A stretch of 64,000 nt of DNA from Paracoccaceae bacterium (GTDB lineage Bacteria; Pseudomonadota; Alphaproteobacteria; Rhodobacterales; Rhodobacteraceae), in assembly GCA_027486345.1 (NCBI GenBank), contig JAIXPH010000014.1:1-64000 (forward strand). The letters are read 5' to 3'. A program made the position numbers and the translations under genes. This document shows, one piece after another, positions 1-9,063 of the stretch. A model generated the notes under the pieces. The model saw only the letters and a program-made list of their open reading frames with translations. It had not been told where the DNA came from and ran no database searches. The stretch's first letter is position 1. Each line of letters starts with the position of its first letter.

Positions 1-57
1 CGCCAGCACGATCAGGATGCAGCCAAACACAAAGGCGATGGGGCGAAGGTCAACCAT
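1..57 (-). CDS. N-terminal fragment of a membrane protein (possibly TrkH-type), truncated by window edge
   Basis: Minus-strand reading from ATG at 57 gives MVDLRPIAFVFGCILIVLA, a hydrophobic start; runs off the left edge. Confidence 0.35.
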   Translation of the reverse strand, partial: MVDLRPIAFVFGCILIVLA

Positions 58-135
58 GCCGGGCAGCTAACCCGCCCCCGGCATGTGGGTCAACGGGATT
101 GGCGTCAGAGGTGGCTCTTGCCCTTTGTGGCAGGA

Positions 136-190
136 GCGGGGGGTTTCACACCCCCCGCACCCCCCGTGGGATATTTGAGCAACGGGGAAG
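136..190 (-). repeat. Gene-3'-end intergenic repeat (TTGCTCAAATATCC family), downstream of folE2
   Basis: gcggggggtttcacaccccccgcaccccccgtgggatatttgagcaacggggaag; near-identical to 4379-4473. Confidence 0.7.
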
Positions 191-215
191 CAGGCACAAC
201 GGCCTCTGATCCGCC

Positions 216-1310
216 TCAGCGCGCGTGGATGAGCGTCTGGAACAGGTGCGGGTCGAGGCTGTCTTGCGCGAAGGTGGCACCCTCGGTCAGCAGGCTCACG
301 GCATCGTGGCTGTGCAGGCTTTCCTGATGGCTGGCGATGATGCGGAAGTCGCCGATGCGGGGATCGGCTTTCAGCGCCTTGCAGAAGCTGCGCGCGGCAT
401 CTTCGACGAAGATCGGGTTGGCGGCGTTCAGCTCGGCGAAAGCCTGTTCATCCTCGCGCTTGACCATCACCTGCGTCTCGGTCGGCACACCTTCGCGGGC
501 CAGTTCGATCAGGTCTTCGAACCACAGGCAGCCCTCATCCCCGTTCACCTCAACCGAAATGCGCGCGACGGAGCGTTGCGAATGCGGCGTGGCCAACTGC
601 CCACGCGTGCGGCGGGCATGTTCGGAGAGTTCGAGCGAGCAGGGGCAGGTGGACGAATAGACGTAGTCCAGATGCATGATCTTTTTGCGCACCCCGGCAC
701 GGTCCACCAGTTCCAGCGCGATGTCGTAATACTGCCAGCCCGACAGGCCCGAGCGCAGCGAGGTGACCTTCACCGGGAAGGAAAACCGCATCTGGATGCG
801 GGCATCAAAGCTTTCCAGATCGCGTTTGTAATCCTCCAGCGCGTGTTCGATCACGCCAAAGGAAAAGTCGCGTCCGGCATGGGCATAAAAGGACCGCATG
901 ATGCGGCTCATGTTGATGCCCTTCTTTTCCGCCTCGAGGCTGACGGTCCCGGTCACACTGGTTTCCAGAGTCAGGTCGCCGTTGTCGCGGGTCTTGTAGC
1001 GGATGGGCAGGCGGAAGTTGGAAATGCCCACATGCTGGATCAGTTGCTTTTCGCCCACGATCAGGCTGGACGGCCCGTTCTGCAGGTCCGGGAGACCCGC
1101 CTTGTAGGCTTCATCCACCACGAAATCGGACGGGTAGACGCGGGACAGCGCCGGGTAACCTTCGCCCGGCAGAAGGTAGGCCACAGCCGAATCCAGCTTG
1201 GAGATTTCAGTGTCCGACGCCTTGCCCGCCCAGCGGCGCAGCACGGCCAAGGCGGCCTCTGCTTCTTCGCGCGAGGGTTGACGGTCAAGTTCGGGAGTGT
1301 GGATGTTCAT
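216..1310 (-). CDS. folE2: GTP cyclohydrolase FolE2 (type IB)
   Basis: ORF from MNIHTPELDRQ; FolE2-type SSTCPCSLELSEH and PHSQRS segments. Confidence 0.93.
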   Translation of the reverse strand: MNIHTPELDRQPSREEAEAALAVLRRWAGKASDTEISKLDSAVAYLLPGEGYPALSRVYPSDFVVDEAYKAGLPDLQNGPSSLIVGEKQLIQHVGISNFRLPIRYKTRDNGDLTLETSVTGTVSLEAEKKGINMSRIMRSFYAHAGRDFSFGVIEHALEDYKRDLESFDARIQMRFSFPVKVTSLRSGLSGWQYYDIALELVDRAGVRKKIMHLDYVYSSTCPCSLELSEHARRTRGQLATPHSQRSVARISVEVNGDEGCLWFEDLIELAREGVPTETQVMVKREDEQAFAELNAANPIFVEDAARSFCKALKADPRIGDFRIIASHQESLHSHDAVSLLTEGATFAQDSLDPHLFQTLIHAR

Positions 1311-1533
1311 GGCAGTCGCCTTTCGGTTCGGGACGGTCCAGAGGGGCCATCCTTCAATGTCAGCAGGTAATACGGTCCGTACCGCCGCCCGGATCAAAAG
1401 ACGCGCAGATTATTCGCGCGCTTGGTCTCGTCTGTCCGTCCTCGGTCATATAATGCCCCGTCCTTCGATTTTGAAGAACGGGGCCAAGAGACATCCCACC
1501 GCCAGATTGCGACATAGGCCGCCGGATCGCAGG

Positions 1534-2712
1534 TCAGATGTGATCCAACGCCTGTTTCAGATCGGCGATCAGGTCGTCGGCATCCTCCAGACCCACCGAC
1601 AGGCGGATCAGGCCGGGGGTGATGCCCAGCTTGTCCTTTTGCTCCTGCGGCAGGCGCTGGTGCGTGGTGGTGGCGGGATGGGTGGCGATGGTCTTGGCAT
1701 CGCCCAGATTGTTGGAAATCTTGGCAATTTCCAGCGCGTTCATGAAACGGAAGGCCGCCTCTTTCCCCGCCGCGATGTCAAAGGTGACCAAAGTCCCGCC
1801 CGACCCCATCTGCGCCATCGCAAGCGCGTGTTGCGGGTGGCTTTCCAGCCCCGGAAAGATCACGCGCGACAGGCGCGCATCGCCTTCCAGCGCGCGGGCG
1901 ATCTTCAGCGCCGAGTCGGCCATCGCCCGGCAACGCAGGTCCAGCGTCGCCATCCCGTTCAGGTGCATCCAAGCGGTAAAGGGGCTGATCGACCCGCCGG
2001 TATGCTTGGCATAGGGTTCCAGCACCTTGCGGATATAGTCCTTGCTGCCGCAGACCACACCGCCCAAGGCGCGGCCCTGGCCGTCGATGTGCTTGGTGGT
2101 GGAATAGACAATCACATCCGCGCCCTGCTCCACCGCGCGCGAAAAGATCGGCGTGGCAAAGACATTGTCCACGATCACCAAGGCCCCCACCGCATGGGCG
2201 ATCTCGGCCACGGCGCGGATGTCGATCAGTTCCAGCGTCGGGTTGGACATGGATTCGAAGAACACCGCCTTCGTCCCCGGCGTGACTGCCGCGCGCCATT
2301 GGTCAAGGTCGGGGCCATCGACAAAGGTGACCTTCACGCCATAGCGGGTCAGGACCTCTTCGAGGATGTAGAGACAGGACCCGAACAGCGCGCGGGAGGA
2401 CACCACATGATCCCCCGCCCGCAACAATGCCGTCAGGCTTGCATTGACCGCCGCCATGCCGGAGGCCATGGCGAAGGCATCCTCGGTCCCTTCCAGCGCG
2501 GCGATGCGCTCTTCGAACATGCGGGTGGTGGGGTTGCCATAGCGGGCGTAGATGAATTCATCCTCACCCGTCTTGATGAAACGGGCTTCGGCGCTTTCGG
2601 CGCTTTCGTAGGCGAACCCCTGGGTCAGAAAGATCGCCTCGGCCATTTCGCCATATTGGCTGCGGCGGCTGCCTTCGTGGACAAGTTTCGTGCGCGTCTT
2701 CCAATCGGTCAT
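1534..2712 (-). CDS. metZ: O-succinylhomoserine sulfhydrylase
   Basis: MTDWKTRTKLVHEG...; Cys/Met metabolism PLP enzyme with YSTTKHIDGQGR lysine motif; start set after the riboswitch. Confidence 0.9.
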   Translation of the reverse strand: MTDWKTRTKLVHEGSRRSQYGEMAEAIFLTQGFAYESAESAEARFIKTGEDEFIYARYGNPTTRMFEERIAALEGTEDAFAMASGMAAVNASLTALLRAGDHVVSSRALFGSCLYILEEVLTRYGVKVTFVDGPDLDQWRAAVTPGTKAVFFESMSNPTLELIDIRAVAEIAHAVGALVIVDNVFATPIFSRAVEQGADVIVYSTTKHIDGQGRALGGVVCGSKDYIRKVLEPYAKHTGGSISPFTAWMHLNGMATLDLRCRAMADSALKIARALEGDARLSRVIFPGLESHPQHALAMAQMGSGGTLVTFDIAAGKEAAFRFMNALEIAKISNNLGDAKTIATHPATTTHQRLPQEQKDKLGITPGLIRLSVGLEDADDLIADLKQALDHI

Positions 2713-2731
2713 CGTCGTGGCCCCCGGCCAT

Positions 2732-2764
2732 AGAAAAGCCCCGGAAACCCAAAGGCTCCGGGGC
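2732..2764 (-). terminator. Hairpin plus T-tract between riboswitch and metZ
   Basis: Minus strand GCCCCGGA-GCCTTTGGGTT-TCCGGGGC-TTTTCT. Confidence 0.75.
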
Positions 2765-2780
2765 GCGCGATGGCCTCGAA

Positions 2781-2840
2781 CCCTCTTTAGCGGAATGTTT
2801 AACGTGGCCCGCAATCCGGTAACAAATCGCCACGGAGGTC
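2781..2840 (-). promoter_or_regulatory. SAM-II riboswitch (metA RNA motif) upstream of metZ
   Basis: Minus strand CTCCGTGGCGATTTGTTACCGGATTGCGGGCCACGTTAAACATTCCGCTAAAGAGGG matches SAM-II consensus elements (CGTG..GATTTG, TTGC..CCACGTTAAA, GCTAAA). Confidence 0.9.
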
Positions 2841-2930
2841 GGCATACGCCTTTCCGCCGGTTTGGTCAACGTGGGTTGGACTTGCCCCGGTCCTGAGGTT
2901 TGATGCCGCAACCCTTGGAAAGGATTCGCC

Positions 2931-3632
2931 ATGCCCGCCCCCATCGAAGTGCATTACTGGCCCACGCCCAACGGCAAGAAGATCACCATCGCCTTGGAGG
3001 AGATGGGCCTGCCCTACACGGTGCAGTTGGTGAACATCGGCGCGGGCGACCAGTTCAAGCCGGAGTTTCTGGCGATTGCGCCCAACAACCGGATGCCCGC
3101 CATCGTCGATCCCGAAGGCCCGGATAGCGCGCCGATTGCCATCTTTGAATCCGGCGCGATTTTGCAATATCTGGCGCGAAAGACCGGCACCTTCTGCGGC
3201 CCGACCGAGCGTGACCGCATCGCTGTGGATCAATGGCTGATGTGGCAGATGGGTGGCGTCGGCCCGATGGCAGGCCAAGCGCATCATTTCCTGCACTATG
3301 CGCCCGCGATGGACCCGCCGCATGACCTGCCCTATGCCAAGGACCGCTACCGGCGCGAGGTGGGGCGGCTTTACGCTGTGCTGGACCGCCAGCTTGCCAA
3401 GACCCGCTATGCGGCGGGGGATTTCCTGTCGATTGCCGATTTCGCGATCTGGCCTTGGGCCACGGGCTGGGAGCGGCAGGAACAAACCTTGGACGACAAG
3501 CCGCACTTCAAGCGCTGGCTGGAAGAACTCGCTGCGCGTCCGGCTTTCGTGAAGGGGGCCGCCGTGGGGGCTGAGGTTGCAAGCAACGCTGCCAATGACC
3601 GCAAGGCGCAGGAGATCTTGTTCAAGCGCTGA
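2931..3632 (+). CDS. Glutathione S-transferase family protein
   Basis: Thioredoxin-fold N-terminus HYWPTPNGKKITIALEEMGLPY and FESGAILQYL. Confidence 0.88.
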   Translation: MPAPIEVHYWPTPNGKKITIALEEMGLPYTVQLVNIGAGDQFKPEFLAIAPNNRMPAIVDPEGPDSAPIAIFESGAILQYLARKTGTFCGPTERDRIAVDQWLMWQMGGVGPMAGQAHHFLHYAPAMDPPHDLPYAKDRYRREVGRLYAVLDRQLAKTRYAAGDFLSIADFAIWPWATGWERQEQTLDDKPHFKRWLEELAARPAFVKGAAVGAEVASNAANDRKAQEILFKR

Positions 3633-3663
3633 ACGCTTGGGGCGCGAAAGGATCGGGGGCGGA

Positions 3664-4287
3664 TCACTCTGCCCCTTTATCCGTATCCGGCTTTTCTTCG
3701 CTGCTGTGGCGGGTCAGTACCCCGCCTTGGGTCAGCAGAAAACCAAACATCGCCAAAGGCAGACCGAAAGTCTTGAAGTTCACCCAGGCATCGGTGGACA
3801 TCGTGCGCCAGATCACCTCATTGGCGATGGCGAGCAGGAAGAAAAAGCCGCACATCCGACGGGTCAGGATCATCCACCCCTCATGCGTCAGGGGCAGGGC
3901 CGCATCCATCACCACCCGCAGGTAGGATTGGCCGCGCAACAGGCCAAAACCCAAGACGCCGCCGAAGATCAGGTAGATCATGGTGGGCTTCATCTTGAAG
4001 AAGCGTTCATCCTTCAACCAGACCGACAGCCCGCCGAAGACCACCACAAGCACGACCGTCGCCACCTGCATCTTCGACAAGGTGCCCGTCAGCGCCCACA
4101 AAAGGCCCGTGGTGATGACCATCACCGGGATGAACAGGGCCGTCATCACGAGGAAGCCCTGATAATCGGTGCCGAGGATGTGGAAGGTCTGATCCTTGAG
4201 CTTGATATAGCCGATGAAGAACAAAAGGATCGGCCCAAACTCCAGCGCCGCCTTCAATGCCCCATTGATCTTGCGTCCTTCGGCCAT
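3664..4287 (-). CDS. Inner-membrane septation protein IspZ/YciB family
   Basis: ALEFGPILLFFIGY... multi-TM protein, YciB-like. Confidence 0.85.
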   Translation of the reverse strand: MAEGRKINGALKAALEFGPILLFFIGYIKLKDQTFHILGTDYQGFLVMTALFIPVMVITTGLLWALTGTLSKMQVATVVLVVVFGGLSVWLKDERFFKMKPTMIYLIFGGVLGFGLLRGQSYLRVVMDAALPLTHEGWMILTRRMCGFFFLLAIANEVIWRTMSTDAWVNFKTFGLPLAMFGFLLTQGGVLTRHSSEEKPDTDKGAE

Positions 4288-4378
4288 GCCTTATCCCCTG
4301 CTTTGTAGGGGCTGTTGTCGCGCGGAACGCCGCAGGGAGCAAGGTAGGTTCTCGGGCGGCGCGATCACGCCTACGCCA

Positions 4379-4473
4379 AGGAGCGGGGGTTTCACACCCC
4401 GTCGTCCATCGGTTCTTGAACCGATGGCGAATCCGATGGGCGACCCCCGTGGGATATTTGAGCAACGGGGAAG
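4379..4473 (-). repeat. Gene-3'-end repeat downstream of ftsY with an inserted competing hairpin
   Basis: Shares gggggtttcacacccc and ccccgtgggatatttgagcaacggggaag with 136-190; insert contains CATCGGTTC-TT-GAACCGATG. Confidence 0.7.
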
Positions 4474-4482
4474 GGGAAAGGA

Positions 4483-5466
4483 TCAGTCCTGCCCCACAAG
4501 CGCGCGGGCGAAGTCATCGGGGTCGAAGGGCGAGAGGTCGTCGATCTGCTCGCCCACGCCGATGGCATGGATCGGCAGGCCGAACTTGTCCGCCAGCGAG
4601 ACGAGGACGCCGCCCTTGGCGGTGCCGTCGAGCTTGGTCATCACAAGGCCGGTGACATCGGCGATCTTGCGGAAAATCTCCACCTGGCTGACGGCGTTCT
4701 GGCCGGTGGTGGCGTCCAGCACCAAGAGCGTGTTGTGCGGCGCGGTGGGGTCTTTCTTGCGGATCACGCGCACGATCTTGGCCAATTCCTCCATCAGGTC
4801 GGCGCGGTTCTGCAGCCGCCCCGCCGTGTCGATCAGCAGAAGGTCCGCCCCGGTGTCCTGCGCCTGTGTCAGCGCGTCAAAGGCAAGGCTGGCGGGATCG
4901 GACCCTTCGGGCGCGGTCAGCACCGGCACGCCCGCGCGTTGGCCCCAGACCTGCAACTGCTCCACCGCCGCCGCGCGGAAGGTGTCGCCCGCCGCGATCA
5001 CCACCGACTTGCCCGCCGCCTTGAACTGGCTGGCCAGCTTGCCGATCGTCGTGGTCTTGCCCGAGCCGTTGACGCCGACCACCAGCACCACCTGCGGGCG
5101 CTTGGGGTAGATTGGCATCGGTTTGGCCACCGGCGTCATGATGCGGGCAATCTCATCCGCCAGCGCCTGCCGCAGTTCGGGGGCGGAGATGCGCTTACCA
5201 AAGCGACCTTCGGCGATGTTGGCGGTGACGCGCGTGGCGGTTTCCACCCCCATGTCGGATTGGATCAGCAACTCCTCAAGGCTTTCCAGCATCGCGTCAT
5301 CGACCAGACGGCGCGGCGCATCGGTTGCCCCCAGCAGACGGCCGATCAGCCCCGGCTTGGCCTCTTCGCGCGGCGCGGTATCTTCGGTGACCAGCGCCTC
5401 CAGCCCCTCGCCGATCTTGTCCGAGGATCGGAACATGCGGTCGCGCAGCTTCTTGAAAAAGGACAT
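4483..5466 (-). CDS. ftsY: Signal recognition particle receptor FtsY
   Basis: GVNGSGKTTTIGKLA, DTAGRLQN, TKLDGTAKGG motifs; start MSFFKKLRD. Confidence 0.93.
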   Translation of the reverse strand: MSFFKKLRDRMFRSSDKIGEGLEALVTEDTAPREEAKPGLIGRLLGATDAPRRLVDDAMLESLEELLIQSDMGVETATRVTANIAEGRFGKRISAPELRQALADEIARIMTPVAKPMPIYPKRPQVVLVVGVNGSGKTTTIGKLASQFKAAGKSVVIAAGDTFRAAAVEQLQVWGQRAGVPVLTAPEGSDPASLAFDALTQAQDTGADLLLIDTAGRLQNRADLMEELAKIVRVIRKKDPTAPHNTLLVLDATTGQNAVSQVEIFRKIADVTGLVMTKLDGTAKGGVLVSLADKFGLPIHAIGVGEQIDDLSPFDPDDFARALVGQD

Positions 5467-5598
5467 GGCCCCGTCATCCTTGCAGATATCATCCGTGCAG
5501 GCAGCCCTTCCACCTAGGCATTTTTGCCGCAAAGGGGAAGGGCTGACGGGTTTGGACGGGCATGGTAGGGTTTCGACATTGGTTCGGACGGGGTTTTG

Positions 5599-6690
5599 AT
5601 GCGGGTGCAGGTGACGTCTTTTGCCACGATGGCGCTGATCCCCTCGGGCCTGTGCCTGTTGGCGGCGGCTTGGGGCGGGGTCTGGGTCTGGCTGGCGGTC
5701 CTGTATATGGGGTTGGTGGTGGCGGGGCTGGACCTTCTGCTGCCATCCTTTGAGGCGGACGTGGCCGAGGGGGCAGAGTTTCCCGGAAGTGATGCGCTTT
5801 TGGCGGTGATTGCCGTGGTCGTGCCGGTCCTGATGGCTTTGGTCGTGCTGGCCGTCGGGCGGCTGTCGCTGCCGGAGGGGGCCGCGCTGATCCTTGCCGC
5901 CGGGTTCTGGCTGGGACAGGTCGCCCATCCCGCCGCACATGAACTGATCCACCGCGCCGACCGGCGGCTGTTCCGGCTGGGGGTGGCGGTTTACGGTGTC
6001 TTGGCGATGGGGCACCATGCCTCAAGCCATCGTCTGGTGCATCATGTGCATGTGGCGACCCCCGACGATCCGGCAACGGCGCGCTCGGGTCAGGGGTTCT
6101 GGCGCTTCCTGTTGCGGGCCGAGGGTGAGGGCTTTCGCAAGGGGCTGGCGGTGGAAACAGCCCTACGGGCGCGGCGGGCGAAGGGGCTGCATCCTTTTGT
6201 GATCTATGCCGGGATGACCCTCTGCGCGGCGGGGGTAGCCCTGGCCTTGGGCGGTTGGCCGGGGGGGACGGTTTGGGCGCTGCTGTGCCTGCACACAAAA
6301 CTGCAAATCCACCTGTCGGATTACGTCCAGCATTACGGCCTGCACCGCCGCCGCCTGCCCGATGGGCGGCTGGAACCCGTGGGGCCGCGCCATTCGTGGA
6401 ACGGCGGGCAGTGGCTGTCGGGCCATATGATGCTGAACGCGCCGCGCCATTCTGACCACCACGCCCACCCCTCGCGCCCCTATCCCGCCCTGCGCCTGCC
6501 GGGGCCTGCTGACGCCCCGCGCCTGCCGCTGCCCTTGCCGTTGGCATGCACGCTGGCGCTGATCCCGCCCCTCTGGCGGCGGGTGATGCGCCCCCATGTC
6601 GCGCGGTGGCGGCAGTTTGACGAAGGCGTGACTGGCACCAATGCAGCGGGGGTGGCATCTGTGGGGAACACCATGTCGGAGCCGTCATGA
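5599..6690 (+). CDS. AlkB-like alkane 1-monooxygenase/fatty acid desaturase-type di-iron membrane protein
   Basis: Histidine motifs HELIHR, HHASSHRLVHH, QHYGLHR, RHSDHHAHPSRPY. Confidence 0.82.
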   Translation: MRVQVTSFATMALIPSGLCLLAAAWGGVWVWLAVLYMGLVVAGLDLLLPSFEADVAEGAEFPGSDALLAVIAVVVPVLMALVVLAVGRLSLPEGAALILAAGFWLGQVAHPAAHELIHRADRRLFRLGVAVYGVLAMGHHASSHRLVHHVHVATPDDPATARSGQGFWRFLLRAEGEGFRKGLAVETALRARRAKGLHPFVIYAGMTLCAAGVALALGGWPGGTVWALLCLHTKLQIHLSDYVQHYGLHRRRLPDGRLEPVGPRHSWNGGQWLSGHMMLNAPRHSDHHAHPSRPYPALRLPGPADAPRLPLPLPLACTLALIPPLWRRVMRPHVARWRQFDEGVTGTNAAGVASVGNTMSEPS

Positions 6691-7085
6691 CCCGCTTTTC
6701 GCTATTCCTGCCCCTACTGCTCGCCCTGCCCGCGATGGCGCAAGAGGGCACGCCCCTGACGGTGCAAGAGTTCGAGTCCTACGTCACCGGCAAGACCCTG
6801 TCCTATGCCGACCAGAACGGCGTCTGGGGCACCGAGCAATATTTGCCAAACCGCCGCGTCGTCTGGGCCTTTACCAAAGACATCTGCCAATACGGCACCT
6901 ATTACCCGCAAGGGGATGAAATCTGCTTCGTCTACGACGACGACCCCACCCCGCAATGCTGGACCTTCTGGCGAGGCGAGGACGGGCTAGAGGCGCTGTT
7001 CTCTGGCGACAGCGCAACGCATCTGTCCGAGGTGCGGCAGAGCGATCAGCCGCTGGGCTGCCCGGGGCCGGATGTGGGGGTTTAG
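6687..7085 (+). CDS. Small secreted protein of unknown function
   Basis: Signal peptide MTRFSLFLPLLLALPAMAQ; 4-bp overlap with upstream CDS. Confidence 0.7.
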   Translation: MTRFSLFLPLLLALPAMAQEGTPLTVQEFESYVTGKTLSYADQNGVWGTEQYLPNRRVVWAFTKDICQYGTYYPQGDEICFVYDDDPTPQCWTFWRGEDGLEALFSGDSATHLSEVRQSDQPLGCPGPDVGV

Positions 7086-8650
7086 AACAAACTCCCCTGC
7101 CCCGTCGCCTCGCCACCCTTCCGCGCCTTCGCCTTCCCCCCCAGCACCAAGCGGCCATCGGTGAATTCCACCTCAAGCACCCCGGCCTTTTCGGCGGCGG
7201 CTTTGGTGGTGACGACTTGGCCGTCGCCGCGCAGGATGGCGTAGCCGCGTTTCAGGGTTTCGGCGTAACCGAGGGTCAGTCGGATGCGGTCCAAGGCGTC
7301 CAGCCGCCCCCGATGGGCGGCGATTTGCGCGAGGGGGAGGGTGTCCAGCCGCGTGGAAAGCCCCGCCAAGCGGTCGCGGCCAAGTTTGATGTCGCGCTCG
7401 GCATCGGTGATGAGGCGCGAGAGGGCGGGCGAGAGGCGCGCGGACAGGTTCTCCAGCCGCTGACCATGCCGTTCGCGGCGGCGTTCGAAGTAAAGGTCTA
7501 GGCCCCGGCCCCGCTCGGCCAGATCGCGGCGGCGGTGTTGGATCATGCCTGACAGCAGATCAGGCCGCAGTCGCCCTGCCCAACGCTCCAACCCGCCACG
7601 CTTGCGGCTGGCGGCGAGGCCCAGCGCCTGACCTAAGCGCCCCGACCACAGGTCCAGCCGTTGCGCGGCGGTCTGGGTCAGCGCCTCGGGCCGGGGCAGC
7701 GCGCGGGCCATATCGCGCAGGCGTTGGCCGCGCTGGCCGATGCCTTGGGCCACGGCGCGCGACAGGCGGGCGTTCCACCCGTCCACCTGTGCCAGCAGGT
7801 CCAGCCGCACAGGCACGGCCATTTCGGCAGCGGCGGTGGGCGTGGGCGCGCGGCGGTCGGCGGCGAAGTCGATCAGCGTGGTATCCGTCTCATGCCCCAC
7901 GGCCGAGATCAGCGGGATGCGGCTGGCGGCGGCGGCGCGGACGACGATTTCCTCGTTGAAGCCCCAGAGGTCCTCCAGCGACCCGCCGCCCCTTGCGACG
8001 ATCAGCAGGTCAGGGCGCGGGATCGGGCCGCCGGGGTCGATGGCGTTGAAACCCCGGATGGCGGCGGCGACTTCGGGCGCGCAGGCTTGGCCTTGCACGG
8101 CAACGGGCCAGATCAGCACATGGCGCGGGAAGCGGTCGCGCAGACGGTGCAGGATGTCGCGGATCACCGCGCCGGAGGGTGAGGTGACGACGCCGATCAC
8201 CTTTGGCAAGAACGGGATGGCTTGCTTGCGGGCCGGATCAAACAGCCCCTCGGCCATCAGCGCCGCCTTGCGCTTTTCCAGCATCGCCATCAGCGCGCCT
8301 GCCCCTGCCGGAGCCACATCATCCACGATCAGTTGGTATTTCGACTGCCCCGGAAAGGTGGTCATGCGGCCGGTGACGATCACCTCCATCCCCTCTTCGG
8401 GGCGGACTTGCAGGCGGGCGGCTTGGCCTTTCCACGTGATCGCGGCGATGACGGAACGGTCGTCCTTGAGGTCGTAATACAGATGGCCTGAGGCCGGGCG
8501 CGAGACCCGGCCCACTTCGCCGCGCACGCGGACAAGGCCGAATTCGCCCTCGATCACCCGCTTCACCGCGCCGGAAAGTTCCGAAACGGTGAATTCCGGC
8601 TGGTTGCCCTGCGGGCTGTCCTGCGGGGCGGGGTCTTCGAACAGGTCCAT
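7082..8650 (-). CDS. xseA: Exodeoxyribonuclease VII large subunit
   Basis: MDLFEDPAPQ...FTVSELSGAVKRVIEGEFG, VARGGGSLEDLWGFNEE. Confidence 0.93.
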   Translation of the reverse strand: MDLFEDPAPQDSPQGNQPEFTVSELSGAVKRVIEGEFGLVRVRGEVGRVSRPASGHLYYDLKDDRSVIAAITWKGQAARLQVRPEEGMEVIVTGRMTTFPGQSKYQLIVDDVAPAGAGALMAMLEKRKAALMAEGLFDPARKQAIPFLPKVIGVVTSPSGAVIRDILHRLRDRFPRHVLIWPVAVQGQACAPEVAAAIRGFNAIDPGGPIPRPDLLIVARGGGSLEDLWGFNEEIVVRAAAASRIPLISAVGHETDTTLIDFAADRRAPTPTAAAEMAVPVRLDLLAQVDGWNARLSRAVAQGIGQRGQRLRDMARALPRPEALTQTAAQRLDLWSGRLGQALGLAASRKRGGLERWAGRLRPDLLSGMIQHRRRDLAERGRGLDLYFERRRERHGQRLENLSARLSPALSRLITDAERDIKLGRDRLAGLSTRLDTLPLAQIAAHRGRLDALDRIRLTLGYAETLKRGYAILRGDGQVVTTKAAAEKAGVLEVEFTDGRLVLGGKAKARKGGEATGQGSLF

Positions 8651-8718
8651 CAAGGCGGCTCCGGCTGGCTGGGGAAAAGGATAGGCGGCGGGGGGCGGAA
8701 GGGGAAGGGGGGAGAGGG

Positions 8719-8986
8719 CAAAGAGGACCGACGCGGGAACGTCCAGTGGACGTTCCCGCCGGTCCGATTGCGGCTGAGGCAACGAAGCCGCAAAGGGTGT
8801 TCAGCCATCCTAACGCGTCAGGCACGGGACGTGACCGCCCGGCGGGTGCGCTCTTTGCGCGCCCGCCCCCGCAGGGCGGGCGCGGCCCGTGCGTTTGCCG
8901 CACGGGCGGGCATGGTGCGACTGTTGCGACACGCGCGGGTCACTTGCCCCGCGCGATTGAACGGCGGGACCGCAATGTGTCCTCTC
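8719..8986 (+). repeat. Multi-hairpin intergenic repeat, copy A
   Basis: agaggacc...TTGCGGCTgaggcaacgaAGCCGCAA...CCCGTGC/GCACGGG...gtcctct; homologous in inverted orientation to 11747-12021. Confidence 0.8.
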
Positions 8987-9063
8987 TCTTCCCCCCACCA
9001 TTCCCTTGCATCACTCCCCCGCCCTGCCTATGACGCGGCCAACCAACCCAAGGGGGCGCGACC

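Noticed and set aside
225-1370. 381-aa plus-strand ORF opposite folE2
   Set aside because: Antisense mirror of folE2 with His/Gln/Gly-rich composition typical of GC-rich shadow ORFs
1449-1490. CCCCGTCCTTC-GATTTT-GAAGAACGGGG hairpin between folE2 and metZ as a Zur-type site
   Set aside because: Better explained as a hairpin terminator after metZ; no convincing Zur box seen upstream of folE2
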